A stretch of DNA of 64,000 nt, from assembly GCA_016872515.1 (NCBI GenBank), contig VGZR01000009.1, positions 1 through 64,000 on the forward strand. Direction: 5' to 3'. The notes beneath the pieces were generated by a model that searched no databases, was not told the origin of the DNA, and was given only the letters and a program-made list of their open reading frames with translations. Numbering within the stretch: the first letter of the stretch is position 1; each line of letters opens with the position of its first letter. This stretch comes from SAR202 cluster bacterium. GTDB taxonomy: Bacteria; Chloroflexota; Dehalococcoidia; Lucifugimonadales; VGZR01. Of the stretch, positions 40,751-49,961 are shown in pieces. Position numbers and translations under genes: made by a program.

Positions 40751-43372
40751 TCAGCCGCGCGCCACTGACCACAGCAATGAGTTGAACAAAAGCCTATACG
40801 TCCCTCTCGCCTGTGCGCGGAAATGGGGTCGGAACCCCATGAGCACGGCCCTACCGGGGCCGACGTCCACCACAACCATCGCGGTTCGGCCGTAGAGCCG
40901 CTCCGGCCCGACGAGCCAGCCGCTGAGCAGTGGCTCGGTGCTCGTGTAACGTGCAACCACCTGGCCGCCCACCACCTCAAAGGCCGGGCTATCAAGGAAC
41001 ATCACGGCAGCGCGAGGCGGCATCCCGTACGCCGCCGGGTGCGCCGTGTCCAGTTCGACCTCCAGCAGGCTGCCCGGGGCATAGAACTCGGACTTGGGCA
41101 CATCGGCGAGGACATTGGTTACAGGCAGGCCCAGGTGCTCAATGACGTACAGCGCTGCACCGTCCCAGGCAACGAGTGTGCCGCCGCCTTTCAGGAATCC
41201 GCCCAACGCTTCGGCGCCAGCCTCGCCAAGGCCGCCCGTGTACCGCGATGGGTACGTCCCGTGAGTGTGGCCGCGCTCGATCTGGCGCGGCGCTTGGTGC
41301 GGCAGCACAACGATATCGAACCGGTCGGCCAGTTTCCCGCGCTGCATGTCCTCGTTCTTCAACGACTCATAGGAGAACCCGTACTCTTCCAGGACAAAGC
41401 GTGTCCAGCCCTCCTCCGTGGAAGGCATGTAGCTCTGGTACACGCCGATCCGGGGCACGCGCAGCCTCATCCGCGGCGAGTCCGGCAGCGCCACCAACGG
41501 CTCCAGAACGAGTCCATGCTCACTTGCCAAGTCCAGCGCCATGTGCGCCGCATCGCCTTCCGCCGCGACGACGTAGGTCCCCGCCGGATGTGTCGCGCCC
41601 CCGATGTTCACGAGTGTTTGCAAGCGCTCCACCGGGACGCCTCGCTCCAGCAGCCGGGTTACCAGGCGGACGGAGGCGTTGGTCTCGGCCCCAAGAAAGT
41701 AAAAAGACGTGACGGTCGAAGAATCCCTTCTCCCTTGAGGGGGGAAGGCTAGGATGGGGGTGATGGTGGCGGGGTGGGGATTCACCCCCACCTTCATTCC
41801 TCCCTCCTCAAGGGGGAGGAGACGCCCCGCCACCCCCGCAGAAGATAACCTGCTTGTCCCAGTCATTGGCCGTAGGTCGGCGTGGAAGGGAGACCGCACT
41901 TCGACCACCCGCACGCCCATCTGGATCGGCAGGCTGTGGGCGGTCACGTCGTAGGGCGGCTTGGGCGGGCCGCCGGGGTACATCCGCATGTCAGGGTAGC
42001 GCTGCGTCTCCAGCATGGCCTTGGCAAATTGGCCATTGGGCTGGGCTAGCAACACGACGCGGTCACCGGCCCGGTACGCGGCGCCGTCGGCCTCGAAGGG
42101 CCGCTGCGCCTCATGAACCTCCACCTGGGCAGCGCGCAACACATCCACCATCTCGTCCGCAGTGCACAGATCAGCTTGGCGGCGAGGAACGATGTAGGCG
42201 ACCGTTTTGCTCTGGTGCGCCACTGCACGGCGGCGGATGTGATAGAAGTTCCGCAGCCACGTGTCGCGGTAGCGCGAGGCGTGCCTCAGGCACGCCGTGG
42301 TGGCCGTCAGGTTGTAGTCCACGATGTCCCGCAATGTCCACACACCGCCGTGCCACGGCAGCGGGTGGTTCCATGAGCGTCTGGAGGGATGCTCACCGCG
42401 GATGGCCTTCAGATCTTCGGGCTTGACCTCCACCGGTGTGGCTATTTGCACGCCCGCCGTTTCAGTGAGCACGCGCACGCCGCCGTGGTAGTGGGGGTAG
42501 GCCCGGCTGGGGCTGAAGGCGTCGTACACCACGTTCATCGCCACACCGGCCTTGCCCTGGGCGGTCAGCTCGGCGGCGATGGCCGAGCCAAGTACCGCCA
42601 ACCCACTCTCCAGCACGGGGTCCACGTTCGGCTCCACCGGGTCCACGAACGGCGGCAGCACCATGCGCATCCCGTTGGAGCGGGTCTGGTGGATGTCATA
42701 AACGATATGCGGGTACCAGGTGTTCAGGCAGTGCTCGACCACCAGCCTGGTCTCGGCCAGATTGAACATGTACCAGTCGCGGTTGTTGTCGTGGCCTGCA
42801 TACTTGTGATAGAGAAAGGGGGGATTGACGCCCTCGTGGCGGGTGCCAAGGGTGCTGTCATACCAGCGCTTGACCTTGATGAGGCCATCGGGGTTGAGGG
42901 ATGGCACCAGCAGGAGGATGACGTTCTGTAGAATATCGGCCACGTCGGGGTCGTCGCTGGTGGCGAGGCGATGCGCGAGAGCTAGGGACATCTGCGTACC
43001 GCCGACCTCGGTGGCGTGGATGCTGCATGTGACCAGCACTACGGCCTTCCCGCCAGCGATGAGCCGCCCTGCCTCGGCATCGCCTGCGATGGTGCGCGGG
43101 TCGGCCAGGCGCAGTTGGATGCGGCGGTACTCTTCGATGCAAGCCAGGTTGTCGGGCGACGAGATGATAGAGAGGAGAAGGGGGTTGCCCTCGGTTGTCT
43201 TGCCCAGCTCGGTGGTGCGTACCCTGGGCGAGGCCTCGGCCAGGTGGGCGAAGTAGCCAACGACCTGAGGCCAGTCGGCCAGGCGCCGGTCCTCGCCGAC
43301 CTCGAAGCCGAGGTGCTCTTTGGGACTCAGGACGCGCACTCGCTCTCCATGCCCCGGAATGGCCTCTAGCAT
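40751..43372 (-). CDS. M14-family zinc carboxypeptidase-like protein with a repeat-derived insertion
   Basis: An 873-residue protein. The N-terminal about 330 residues form an M14 domain: TTEGNPLLLSIISSPDNL, the zinc ligands in TCSIHATEVGGTQM (HxxE), LVPSLNPDGL, GHDNNRDWYMFN and YDIHQTRSNGMRM (third ligand His). The remainder is a large C-terminal region with a class I glutamine-amidotransferase-like (DJ-1-type) fold pattern (VLPHQAPRQIERG, FLKGGGTLVAWDGAA) and a final beta domain. No signal peptide is obvious. Residues about 515-548 come from an inverted pair of dispersed repeats. The start may be ATG 43372 or GTG 43339. It is divergent from the EVE gene. Confidence 0.85.
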   Translation of the reverse strand: MLEAIPGHGERVRVLSPKEHLGFEVGEDRRLADWPQVVGYFAHLAEASPRVRTTELGKTTEGNPLLLSIISSPDNLACIEEYRRIQLRLADPRTIAGDAEAGRLIAGGKAVVLVTCSIHATEVGGTQMSLALAHRLATSDDPDVADILQNVILLLVPSLNPDGLIKVKRWYDSTLGTRHEGVNPPFLYHKYAGHDNNRDWYMFNLAETRLVVEHCLNTWYPHIVYDIHQTRSNGMRMVLPPFVDPVEPNVDPVLESGLAVLGSAIAAELTAQGKAGVAMNVVYDAFSPSRAYPHYHGGVRVLTETAGVQIATPVEVKPEDLKAIRGEHPSRRSWNHPLPWHGGVWTLRDIVDYNLTATTACLRHASRYRDTWLRNFYHIRRRAVAHQSKTVAYIVPRRQADLCTADEMVDVLRAAQVEVHEAQRPFEADGAAYRAGDRVVLLAQPNGQFAKAMLETQRYPDMRMYPGGPPKPPYDVTAHSLPIQMGVRVVEVRSPFHADLRPMTGTSRLSSAGVAGRLLPLEEGGMKVGVNPHPATITPILAFPPQGRRDSSTVTSFYFLGAETNASVRLVTRLLERGVPVERLQTLVNIGGATHPAGTYVVAAEGDAAHMALDLASEHGLVLEPLVALPDSPRMRLRVPRIGVYQSYMPSTEEGWTRFVLEEYGFSYESLKNEDMQRGKLADRFDIVVLPHQAPRQIERGHTHGTYPSRYTGGLGEAGAEALGGFLKGGGTLVAWDGAALYVIEHLGLPVTNVLADVPKSEFYAPGSLLEVELDTAHPAAYGMPPRAAVMFLDSPAFEVVGGQVVARYTSTEPLLSGWLVGPERLYGRTAMVVVDVGPGRAVLMGFRPHFRAQARGTYRLLFNSLLWSVARG
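41727..41823. repeat. Inverted pair of dispersed palindromic repeats inside the M14 gene
   Basis: A plus-oriented copy (41727-41764, cttctcccttgaggggggaagg...gatgggggtgat) faces a minus-oriented copy (41784-41823, cacccccaccttcattcctccctcctcaagggggaggag). The M14 frame stays open through both, encoding LLPLEEGGMKVG and TPILAFPPQGRR. Confidence 0.8.
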
Positions 43373-43389
43373 ACACAAAGGAGGATGCC

Positions 43390-43866
43390 ATGACCAAGCG
43401 GAACTACTGGCTGGTGAAGTCTGAGCCGTCCGCCTACTCCTTCGCCGACCTGATGAAGGAGCCGAACCGGACGGCCTACTGGGACGGGGTTCGTAACTTC
43501 CAGGCCCGCAACAACCTGCGCGCGATGAAGGTGGGCGACGGCGTACTGTTCTACCACTCCCAGTCAGACCCAAACGCCGTCGTGGGCATCGCCGTCGTGG
43601 CCAGGGAGGCGTACCCCGACCACACGGCCTGGGACCCAAAGTCGGAGCACCCCGACCCCAAGAGCACTCGGGACAGGCCCGTCTGGTTCATGGTGGACAT
43701 CAGAGGAGAGGCCGAGTTGAAGCGGCCAGTTCCCCTGGCAGAGATCAAAGCGACTCCCACCCTGAAGCACATGATGTTGGTGAAGGCAGGGCGTCTTTCC
43801 GTGCAGCCGGTCACCGAGACCGAGTGGAAGACCATCCTTCGCATGGGTGGCATGGAGAAGGCATGA
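43390..43866 (+). CDS. EVE domain protein
   Basis: A 158-residue protein that is entirely an EVE (PUA-like) domain: YWLVKSEPSAYSFADLM, YWDGVRNFQARNNLRAMKVG and DGVLFYHSQSDPNAVVGIA. EVE domains read modified bases in DNA or RNA. AAAGGAGG precedes the ATG. The stop overlaps the start of the truncated MFS gene (ATGA), so they were once coupled. It is divergent from the M14 gene. Confidence 0.93.
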   Translation: MTKRNYWLVKSEPSAYSFADLMKEPNRTAYWDGVRNFQARNNLRAMKVGDGVLFYHSQSDPNAVVGIAVVAREAYPDHTAWDPKSEHPDPKSTRDRPVWFMVDIRGEAELKRPVPLAEIKATPTLKHMMLVKAGRLSVQPVTETEWKTILRMGGMEKA

Positions 43867-44192
43867 GCCAGATGGCCGAAGCTGGGGCCGCCGTGAAGAC
43901 GGAAGGCGTCCGGGACAGGTCCGGCTTCGTCGTGTCGGGCCTGTCGGCGGGCCACGGCGTCTTCCACTGGTGCCTCCAGGGCTTCCAGGTAATGCTCCCC
44001 GAGGTGCAGGACACCTTCCGGTTCAGCGAGGTCGGCGTCGGCGCCATCAGCACGACACGCGAGATGGCCTCTGGCATCGTGACCCTGCCCGGCGGCATCC
44101 TGGTGGATCTGCTGAGGCGCCACTGGGGCCTCGTCCTGGCCGCCGCCATGTTGGCCGTGCTGCCGCTGGGCAGGCGCAGAGCGGTTACGTAA
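43863..44192 (+). pseudogene. Truncated MFS transporter gene
   Basis: Only the N-terminal about 100 residues of a major facilitator transporter remain: a first helix from GFVVSGLSAGHGVFHW, then a loop and helix GVGAISTTREMASGIVTLPG, and the conserved inter-helix motif LVDLLRRHWGLVLAAAML. The frame then runs into unrelated sequence (GRRRAVT) at the end of the DadA-like gene on the other strand. About 300 residues are missing, so this is a deletion remnant. Confidence 0.75.
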
Positions 44193-45438
44193 ACCGTTGC
44201 GGGTCGAGCATCGCGATGTCGGTGAAAGGCTTCTCGCCCGTCACGACTTGGGAAACCAGCAACCCGCTAGCCGGGCCTGTGGAGATGCCGATCATGGCGT
44301 GGCCCGCCGCGATGGTTAGGTTGTCGAAGGCCGTGCTCCGGCCTAGGAGCGCCAGCCCGTCCGGCGTGGTGGGACGCAGTCCCGCCCAAGTCCTGACATG
44401 CCGCAGCCCGTCCCTGATCCCAGGCAGGTAGCGGTCCGCAGCCAGAAGGATGGCGTCCACCCGCCGCTGGTTGATGGACAGGTCCATCCCCGCGAGCTCC
44501 AGCGTGCCAGCGAACCGCAGCATGTTGCCCATCGGCGTCACCGCGGCTTTCGCCTCGGCCAGCATGAGCGGCAGGCGCGGAGCGTTCGCGGGCTTCTCGT
44601 ACGTGATGCTGTAGCCCTTGGCGGGCTGGATGGGTAGCCGCAGCTTCAGGGCCTTCGCCACGCCAGGCGACCACGACCCCGCGGCAAGCACGACCTCGTC
44701 GGCCTCCAGCATGCCCGCCTTTGTCTTGACACCAGCGACCTTGCGACCTCTCATCTCAATCCCCTGCACCTCCGTCTCCGTCCGGACCTCGACGCCTATG
44801 CTGCGCGCCCGGTTTGCCAGTGCGTGTACGAAGTCCGACGGCACCAGGTGTGCCTCGTTCTCGTAGTACATGCCGCCCACCGCGTTCGTCCGCACCCCGC
44901 CCATCCGCTCCCCGAGCGATGCGCGGTCCACCTCACTAGCCGCGATCCCGACCTTCCTCAACGTGCCCGCCTCGTGACGGCCAGCCTGCAAGCCCTCCTC
45001 CGTGGCGTACAGGAGAAGCATCCCCTTCCTCTCATAGGAGAAGTCCAACTCCTCCTTGGCCGCCAGGATATCGAAAAGCTCGATGCTCTTCAGGCTGACG
45101 TCCCGGAGCACCACCGACGCACGGCTGACGTGCTCCTCGGTACATGCGGCCCTGAACCGCCACAGCCAAGTCGCCAGGTCCCAGCTCAGCCGCGGCTTGA
45201 TGTAGAAGGGGCTTTGCGGATTCAGCATCCACCGCAGGCCCTGCCAGATCACGCCCGGCGCCGCCAAAGGGACGCTGTGGCTCGGCACCACCAGCCCTGC
45301 GTTGCCCCAAGACGAGCCGGAGCACACATCGCCGCGGTCGAGCAGCGTGACCTTCGCACCCTTCCGGGCGAGGAAGTAGGCACTGCACACGCCGATGGAG
45401 CCGGCGCCGATGACGATGACCGATGGCTTGCCTGCCAA
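44185..45438 (-). CDS. FAD-dependent D-amino acid dehydrogenase-like oxidoreductase (DadA family)
   Basis: A 417-residue DAO-fold flavoprotein: SVIVIGAGSIGVCSAYFLAR binds FAD, GSSWGNAGLVVPSH is the DadA-type loop, and TWAGLRPTTPDGLALLG with AAGHAMIGISTGPASG closes the fold. DadA enzymes oxidise D-amino acids and pass electrons to quinone, but related proteins take other amines. The TTG start at 45438 has AGGAAG upstream. The 3' end overlaps the MFS remnant on the other strand by 8 bp. Confidence 0.87.
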   Translation of the reverse strand: MAGKPSVIVIGAGSIGVCSAYFLARKGAKVTLLDRGDVCSGSSWGNAGLVVPSHSVPLAAPGVIWQGLRWMLNPQSPFYIKPRLSWDLATWLWRFRAACTEEHVSRASVVLRDVSLKSIELFDILAAKEELDFSYERKGMLLLYATEEGLQAGRHEAGTLRKVGIAASEVDRASLGERMGGVRTNAVGGMYYENEAHLVPSDFVHALANRARSIGVEVRTETEVQGIEMRGRKVAGVKTKAGMLEADEVVLAAGSWSPGVAKALKLRLPIQPAKGYSITYEKPANAPRLPLMLAEAKAAVTPMGNMLRFAGTLELAGMDLSINQRRVDAILLAADRYLPGIRDGLRHVRTWAGLRPTTPDGLALLGRSTAFDNLTIAAGHAMIGISTGPASGLLVSQVVTGEKPFTDIAMLDPQRFT

Positions 45439-45461
45439 ACGCTCTTCCTACCCAGCCCTAT

Positions 45462-45546
45462 ACAAAAGTTGTGCTTTGTTCAAAAAAGGACTCGTCTTCA
45501 TACTCTCCTCCCCCTTGAGGGGGGAGGAATAAGGTCGGGGTGATCC
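45462..45546 (+). repeat. Dispersed palindromic repeat, copy D
   Basis: Two-module copy: tacaaaagttgtgctttgttcaaaaaaggact, then ctcctcccccttgaggggggaggaataaggtcggggtgat. It lies between two minus-strand genes. Confidence 0.75.
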
Positions 45547-45593
45547 ACGTTCGCGAACGCCAAGTGGATATTCTTTTCAAAGTATCTTCCAAT

Positions 45594-46688
45594 CTAGATG
45601 CGCCCGACGATGACCTCGCCCATCTTCGACGTGGACACGACCTGCCCGCCGTCGCCCGCGATGTCCTGCGTGCGGTACCCCTCGGCCAGCACACCCTCGA
45701 CAGCCGCCTCGATGGCTGCGGCCTCGCGATCCAGCCCGAAGGAGTAGCGCAGCATCATGGCCGCACTCAGGATGGCCGCCATGGGGTTGGCGATGCCCTT
45801 GCCCGCGATGTCGGGCGCCGTGCCATGGATCGGCTCGTACAGCCCGACCCCCTTGGCCCGCTTGCCTGCCGACGGCAGGTCCGACAGGCTCGCCGATGGC
45901 AGCATCCCCATGGAGCCGCCGAGCACCGCCGCCTCGTCCGAGAGGATGTCGCCGAAGGTGTTCTCCGCCACCATCACGTCGAACCGCGCCGGGTTGCGCA
46001 CGAGCTGCATCGCCGCGTTGTCCACCAAGATGTGTTCCAGCTCCACATCGGGGTACTCACGGCCCAGTTCCGTCGCTATCTCGCGCCAGAGGCGGCCCGT
46101 CGCCAGCACGTTGAATTTGTCCACCGAGGCCAGTTTCTTGCGCCGCCCGCGCGCGAGGTCGAAGCCCACGCGCAGGATGCGCGCTATCTCCTTCTCCGTG
46201 TACAGCATCGTGTCCACCCCGCGGCGTCCGCGCGACGTCGTCCAGCGCCGCTTTGGCTTCCCGAAGTACAGGCCGCCCGTAAGCTCCCGCAGGATAATCA
46301 TGTCCACGCCCTTGACGACGTTTGGCTTCAGCGGGCTGGCGTTGACGAGTTGCGGGTACGCCTTCACGGGCCGGATATTGGCGAAAAGGCCCAGCTCCTT
46401 GCGGATGCCCAGGATGCCGTCCTCGGGGCGCACCGTGGCGTTGGGGCTGTCCCACTTCGGGCCGCCCACGGCGCCGAACAGCACAGCGTCCGACCCCTTC
46501 GCCAGCGCCAGCGTCTCCGGCGGCAGCGCCGTCCCGAACTCATCGATGGCGTTGCCGCCGATCCGCCCATGACGCATCTCGAACGCGTGGCCGTGCTTGT
46601 GGCCTACCGCCTCCAGCGCCTTCACCGCCTCACCGATGACCTCCGGCCCAACGCCGTCCCCAGGCAAGACGGCTATCGTGAACTTCAT
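45594..46688 (-). CDS. leuB: 3-isopropylmalate dehydrogenase
   Basis: It oxidises and decarboxylates 3-isopropylmalate with NAD in leucine synthesis. The 364-residue protein has IAVLPGDGVGPEVIGEAVK, VLFGAVGGPKWD, IRPVKAYPQLVNASPLK, LRELTGGLYFG, the metal-binding VENTFGDILSDEAAVLGGS region and YEPIHGTAPDIAGKGIANP. AGGAGG precedes ATG 46688. No other leu biosynthesis genes are next to it; it is flanked on both sides by dispersed repeats. Confidence 0.95.
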   Translation of the reverse strand: MKFTIAVLPGDGVGPEVIGEAVKALEAVGHKHGHAFEMRHGRIGGNAIDEFGTALPPETLALAKGSDAVLFGAVGGPKWDSPNATVRPEDGILGIRKELGLFANIRPVKAYPQLVNASPLKPNVVKGVDMIILRELTGGLYFGKPKRRWTTSRGRRGVDTMLYTEKEIARILRVGFDLARGRRKKLASVDKFNVLATGRLWREIATELGREYPDVELEHILVDNAAMQLVRNPARFDVMVAENTFGDILSDEAAVLGGSMGMLPSASLSDLPSAGKRAKGVGLYEPIHGTAPDIAGKGIANPMAAILSAAMMLRYSFGLDREAAAIEAAVEGVLAEGYRTQDIAGDGGQVVSTSKMGEVIVGRI

Positions 46689-46703
46689 GACGCCCTCCTG
46701 GTC

Positions 46704-46792
46704 TTGCGCAACAAGCATTGCTTTATGCAAACAGGGAGCTTTCCTATGCTCCCCTCCCCCTTGAGGGGGGAAAGCAAGAGTGGGGGTGATCC
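46704..46792 (+). repeat. Dispersed palindromic repeat, copy E
   Basis: ttgcgcaacaagcattgctttatgcaaacagggagct, then cccctcccccttgaggggggaaagcaagagtgggggtgat. Both modules are present, the second partly degraded. Confidence 0.72.
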
Positions 46793-46948
46793 ATGGCCGG
46801 CCATAGTGAACTTCCTCCTTGGGCAACTGGCCTCCTGCCGACGCCGAGGCGTATTATAAGCCAGGACCATCACGACATTGTCCGCTGCCGGCTCAAGTGC
46901 TTCGGCAGCAGAAAGCCGTGCCCCGGCCAGAAAGAGATTGCCCGGCCT

Positions 46949-47032
46949 TGCGCAAAAAGCTCCATCTAATGCAGAAATGGATTCCCTCCACACTCTCCTC
47001 CCCCTTGAGGGGGGAGGATTAAGGTGGGGGTG
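46949..47032 (+). repeat. Dispersed palindromic repeat, copy F
   Basis: tgcgcaaaaagctccatctaatgcagaaatggatt, then ctcctcccccttgaggggggaggattaaggtgggggtg. It is one of the best-preserved copies and ends 40 bp before the FAD oxidoreductase start. The stretch between copies E and F (46793-46948) shows nothing codable. Confidence 0.78.
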
Positions 47033-47071
47033 CTTTCTGGCTGCTGACCTTGAAGTGAGGTTCTTTTGTCC

Positions 47072-48241
47072 ATGACAAGAACAGCCGAAGCCATCGTCAT
47101 CGGCGGCGGCGTGATGGGGACGAGCATCCTATACAACCTGGCCGCCCGCGGCCTCAAGGGCGTGCTGCTGGAGCGAGACAAGCTCGGCTCCGGCGGCACG
47201 GGCCGCTCCTCCGGCCTCATCCGCATGCACTACTCCACCGAGGTCAACTGCCGCCTCGCCTGGGAGAGCTTCCATGTCTTCAAGGAGTGGCCGGAGCGCG
47301 TCGGCGGCCAAGCGCCCCAGTTCATCAAGACCGGCTTCATGGCCATCGCCGGGCCCGACGCGGCGGACGGCCTCCGCCACAACGTCGCCCTCCAGCGGTC
47401 GGTGGGCATCGAGACCTACGAGGTGCCGCTGAAAGAGGCGCGGAAGCTCGCCCCGGCCTTCCACTTCGACGAGGACGAGGCCTTCGCCTGGGAGCCTGAG
47501 TCCGGCCACGGCGACCCGTCTGGGACTGCGATGGCCTTCGCCGCGCGGGCGCGGGAGCTCGGCGCCAAGGTCGTCCTGGAGTCGCCAGCGCTGTCCATCG
47601 AAGTGGGCGGCGGGCGCGTGTCGGCGGTGACGACCGCCCGCGAGCGGTACGAAACCCCAATCGTCATCGTCGCCGCCGGACCGTGGTCGCCGCGCCTGCT
47701 GGCGCCCCTGGGCATCCGCATCCCCATCACCTGCACGCGCCACGAGGTCTTCTTCCTCCGCCGCAACCCGGACGAGGTGCCGTCCCACCCCAGTGGTGTG
47801 GACGTGAAGAACCTCATCTACTTCCGGCCCGAGGGCGCCGACCTGACCCTGGTGGGCAATGGCAACGTCGAGGACGAGGCGGACCCCGACGGCTACAACC
47901 CCAAGCCGACCATGAGCTACCTGGAGGACGTGTGGCTGCGGCTGGCCAAGCGAATCCCCGGCATCGCCGATGCCGAGTTCTTCACCGGCTACGCCGGACT
48001 CTACGACTCCTCGCCCGACGAGCACCCCATCGTGGACGCCGTCGAGGGCATCGAGGGGCTGTACCTGTGCGCGGGCTTCAGCGGCCACGGCTTCAAGGAG
48101 TCCCCAGCCGTCGGCGTCTGCATGGCCGAGCTCGTCCTTGACGGCGCCTCCCGCTTCATGGACATCTCCCCCCTGCGCATGTCCCGCTTCAAGTCCGGCA
48201 CCCTCAACACCATCACCTACAAGTTCCGCGTGATTGCGTAG
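47072..48241 (+). CDS. FAD-dependent oxidoreductase (DAO superfamily, sarcosine-oxidase-like)
   Basis: A 389-residue flavoprotein: AEAIVIGGGVMGTSILYNLA (FAD-binding), GSGGTGRSSGLIRMHYS, the distinctive RPEGADLTLVGNG strand and a C-terminal YLCAGFSGHGFKESPAVG typical of sarcosine/dimethylglycine-type oxidases. A specific amine substrate cannot be assigned. ATG 47072 is preferred; GTGAGG lies about 12 bases upstream. It is a monocistronic gene between a dispersed repeat and a broken membrane protein gene. Confidence 0.88.
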   Translation: MTRTAEAIVIGGGVMGTSILYNLAARGLKGVLLERDKLGSGGTGRSSGLIRMHYSTEVNCRLAWESFHVFKEWPERVGGQAPQFIKTGFMAIAGPDAADGLRHNVALQRSVGIETYEVPLKEARKLAPAFHFDEDEAFAWEPESGHGDPSGTAMAFAARARELGAKVVLESPALSIEVGGGRVSAVTTARERYETPIVIVAAGPWSPRLLAPLGIRIPITCTRHEVFFLRRNPDEVPSHPSGVDVKNLIYFRPEGADLTLVGNGNVEDEADPDGYNPKPTMSYLEDVWLRLAKRIPGIADAEFFTGYAGLYDSSPDEHPIVDAVEGIEGLYLCAGFSGHGFKESPAVGVCMAELVLDGASRFMDISPLRMSRFKSGTLNTITYKFRVIA

Positions 48242-48314
48242 CCCATTCTCATGTTAAGCACACCCATAGTCCTGAACTACAGGTTCCGCTCAGGCGGATA
48301 AGGCGAGGATTGTC

Positions 48315-48704
48315 GTGCGACCACGCTGGCTCATCCCTTACGCCGTTGGAGGCCTGGTCACGGCTGTCGCTGCACTGGGTGTAGGCCTTCCGATGACCTA
48401 TTGGGATTGGGAGGCCGACACGGCAGATTCGGTGCCGATAAATAACACTCTCTTGCTCCTGTACTAATTAATCTTCTTGGGCGGCCCTTTTCTTGGCGGT
48501 CTAGTAGGTGAATCCCTCAATCTAAAGAAGGCGGGCGGCCGGCCTCAACGCTCGATGATGGGAGTCAGCACGGGACCGGTTGGCGGTGTACTCACATGGG
48601 CTGGCTTACTGTCCCGGGCAATCGTGTCGGCAGTGACCTACAATTCTGGAGGATGCCCGGACTGTTGGGGTCATACCGCTGGGGTAATCTTAGCGACATT
48701 CTAA
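48315..48704 (+). pseudogene. Small membrane protein gene with an in-frame TAA
   Basis: GTG 48315 (AGGCGAGGA upstream) opens a frame with one hydrophobic helix (LIPYAVGGLVTAVAALGVG) and a loop. It stops at TAA 48465-48467, then continues in the same frame with LIFLGGPFLGGLVGESLN, GVLTWAGLLSRAIV and a C-terminal CPDCWGHTAGVILATF to a stop at 48704. The two halves make a plausible three- or four-helix protein of 129 residues. I do not recognise the family. Confidence 0.45.
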
Positions 48705-48816
48705 ATCATATTCATCGTGCCGACCTTCGTCATGCTGGGTGCAGCAGGTTCGTTTGCTGCTCGGAGAATCCGGCGAGCATGAAGATATCCAAGGCACTCA
48801 ATTGTGTTCGCTTTGC

Positions 48817-49740
48817 CTACATCTGCTGTGTCCAGCCGTCATCCAGCTTGTCCCAGCGGCGGCGCAGCTCCTCGACGGCCTTCTTGTCCGCCGGCAGCCG
48901 CGTGAGCCGCTCGATGTTCTGCTTCATGTGCTCGGGGTCCCGCGTGCCGACGATGGCCGTGTCCACCTCATCGTGGGCGAACACGAACCCCAGCGCCATC
49001 AGCACGCCGTCGCCCGGGTCGCCCGGCAGCGGCCCCAGCTTAGCCATCGCCTGGCACCGCCGGAAGTACTCGTCCGCGTACCACTTCTGGAACTTCAGAC
49101 TCTTTGAAGGGCTTTGCGCCACGCCCCACGCGCCGTTGGCGATGGGCCGCTTGGCGATGACGCCCATGCCACGCTTCTTCGCCTCCGCCAGCAGGCCGTG
49201 CCGCGGCCGCTGGTCGGCCAGGGAGAAGCTGGTCTGCAGGGCGTCGAACCGGCCGCTCTTGACGGCCCACATCGCCGCCTCGTTGTCGCCGCTGTACCCG
49301 ATGAGCCGCGTCTTGCCCGCCTTCTTCGCCGCCTCCAGCGCCTCGATGCATTCGCCCTTCTTCAGCGTATCTGCGCCGCAGGAGTGCAGCTGCACCAGGT
49401 CCACGCGGTCGGTCCGCAGCCGCTTCAGGCTCCGCTCGATGCCCTCGGCGATGGCCTCCTTGCCCCAGGCGTCCCTGCCCTGCCCGCCTCCGGCGTGGCC
49501 GACCTTGGTCGCTAGGACGAACTCGCTCCGCCGGTGCGAGATGGTGCGGCCCACCATCTCCTCGCTGTCGAAGTAGCACTCGGCGGTGTCAAAGAAGGTG
49601 ATGCCGCCGTCCAGCGCCGCGTTCAGCACCTTGCCCACCTTGGTGATGCTATCCAGCGTCTCCTCCTCGCCGATGGCCGCCAGGCCCGCGCCCAGCCGGC
49701 TGACCTTTAGCCCAGTCTTGCCGAACATCCGAGTTTCCAT
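48817..49740 (-). CDS. Aldo/keto reductase
   Basis: A 307-residue NADPH-dependent (beta/alpha)8 oxidoreductase: METRMFGKTGLKVSRLGAG at the start, ALDGGITFFDTAECYFDSEE (catalytic Asp and Tyr), FVLATKVGHAGG (Lys), RTDRVDLVQLHSCG (His) and the C-terminal TAIVGTRDPEHMKQNIE for the cofactor. GGAGG six bases before ATG 49740 fixes the start. Substrate unknown. Confidence 0.93.
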   Translation of the reverse strand: METRMFGKTGLKVSRLGAGLAAIGEEETLDSITKVGKVLNAALDGGITFFDTAECYFDSEEMVGRTISHRRSEFVLATKVGHAGGGQGRDAWGKEAIAEGIERSLKRLRTDRVDLVQLHSCGADTLKKGECIEALEAAKKAGKTRLIGYSGDNEAAMWAVKSGRFDALQTSFSLADQRPRHGLLAEAKKRGMGVIAKRPIANGAWGVAQSPSKSLKFQKWYADEYFRRCQAMAKLGPLPGDPGDGVLMALGFVFAHDEVDTAIVGTRDPEHMKQNIERLTRLPADKKAVEELRRRWDKLDDGWTQQM

Positions 49741-49795
49741 ATCAACCTCCAGAAGCGCCACTGGCCTAAGTCGAAACGCACCACATGAAGAGTTT

Positions 49796-49924
49796 CACCC
49801 CCACCTCAATCCTCCCCCATCGAGGGGGAGGCAGTGAGTTCCCGGGCGATGCCCTTTGCTTGGCGGGGAGGCGAATCTTCCCTTCCCCCTTAGAGGGGGG
49901 GGGAAAGGTGCAGGATGGGGGTGA
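49796..49924. repeat. Inverted pair of dispersed palindromic repeats
   Basis: A minus-oriented copy (from 49796: cacccccacctcaatcctcccccatcgagggggagg) faces a plus-oriented one (to 49924: cccttcccccttagaggggggggaaagg...gatgggggtgat). It is the same arrangement as the pair inside the M14 gene, but here between genes. Confidence 0.72.
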
Positions 49925-49961
49925 TTCCGTCGCGCTCATCCCCCCTCCTCCCGAGAGTACC

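Noticed and set aside
45540-46859. A 439-codon plus-strand open frame
   Set aside because: It is antisense to leuB; the composition is rich in Arg, His and Leu, typical of shadow frames.
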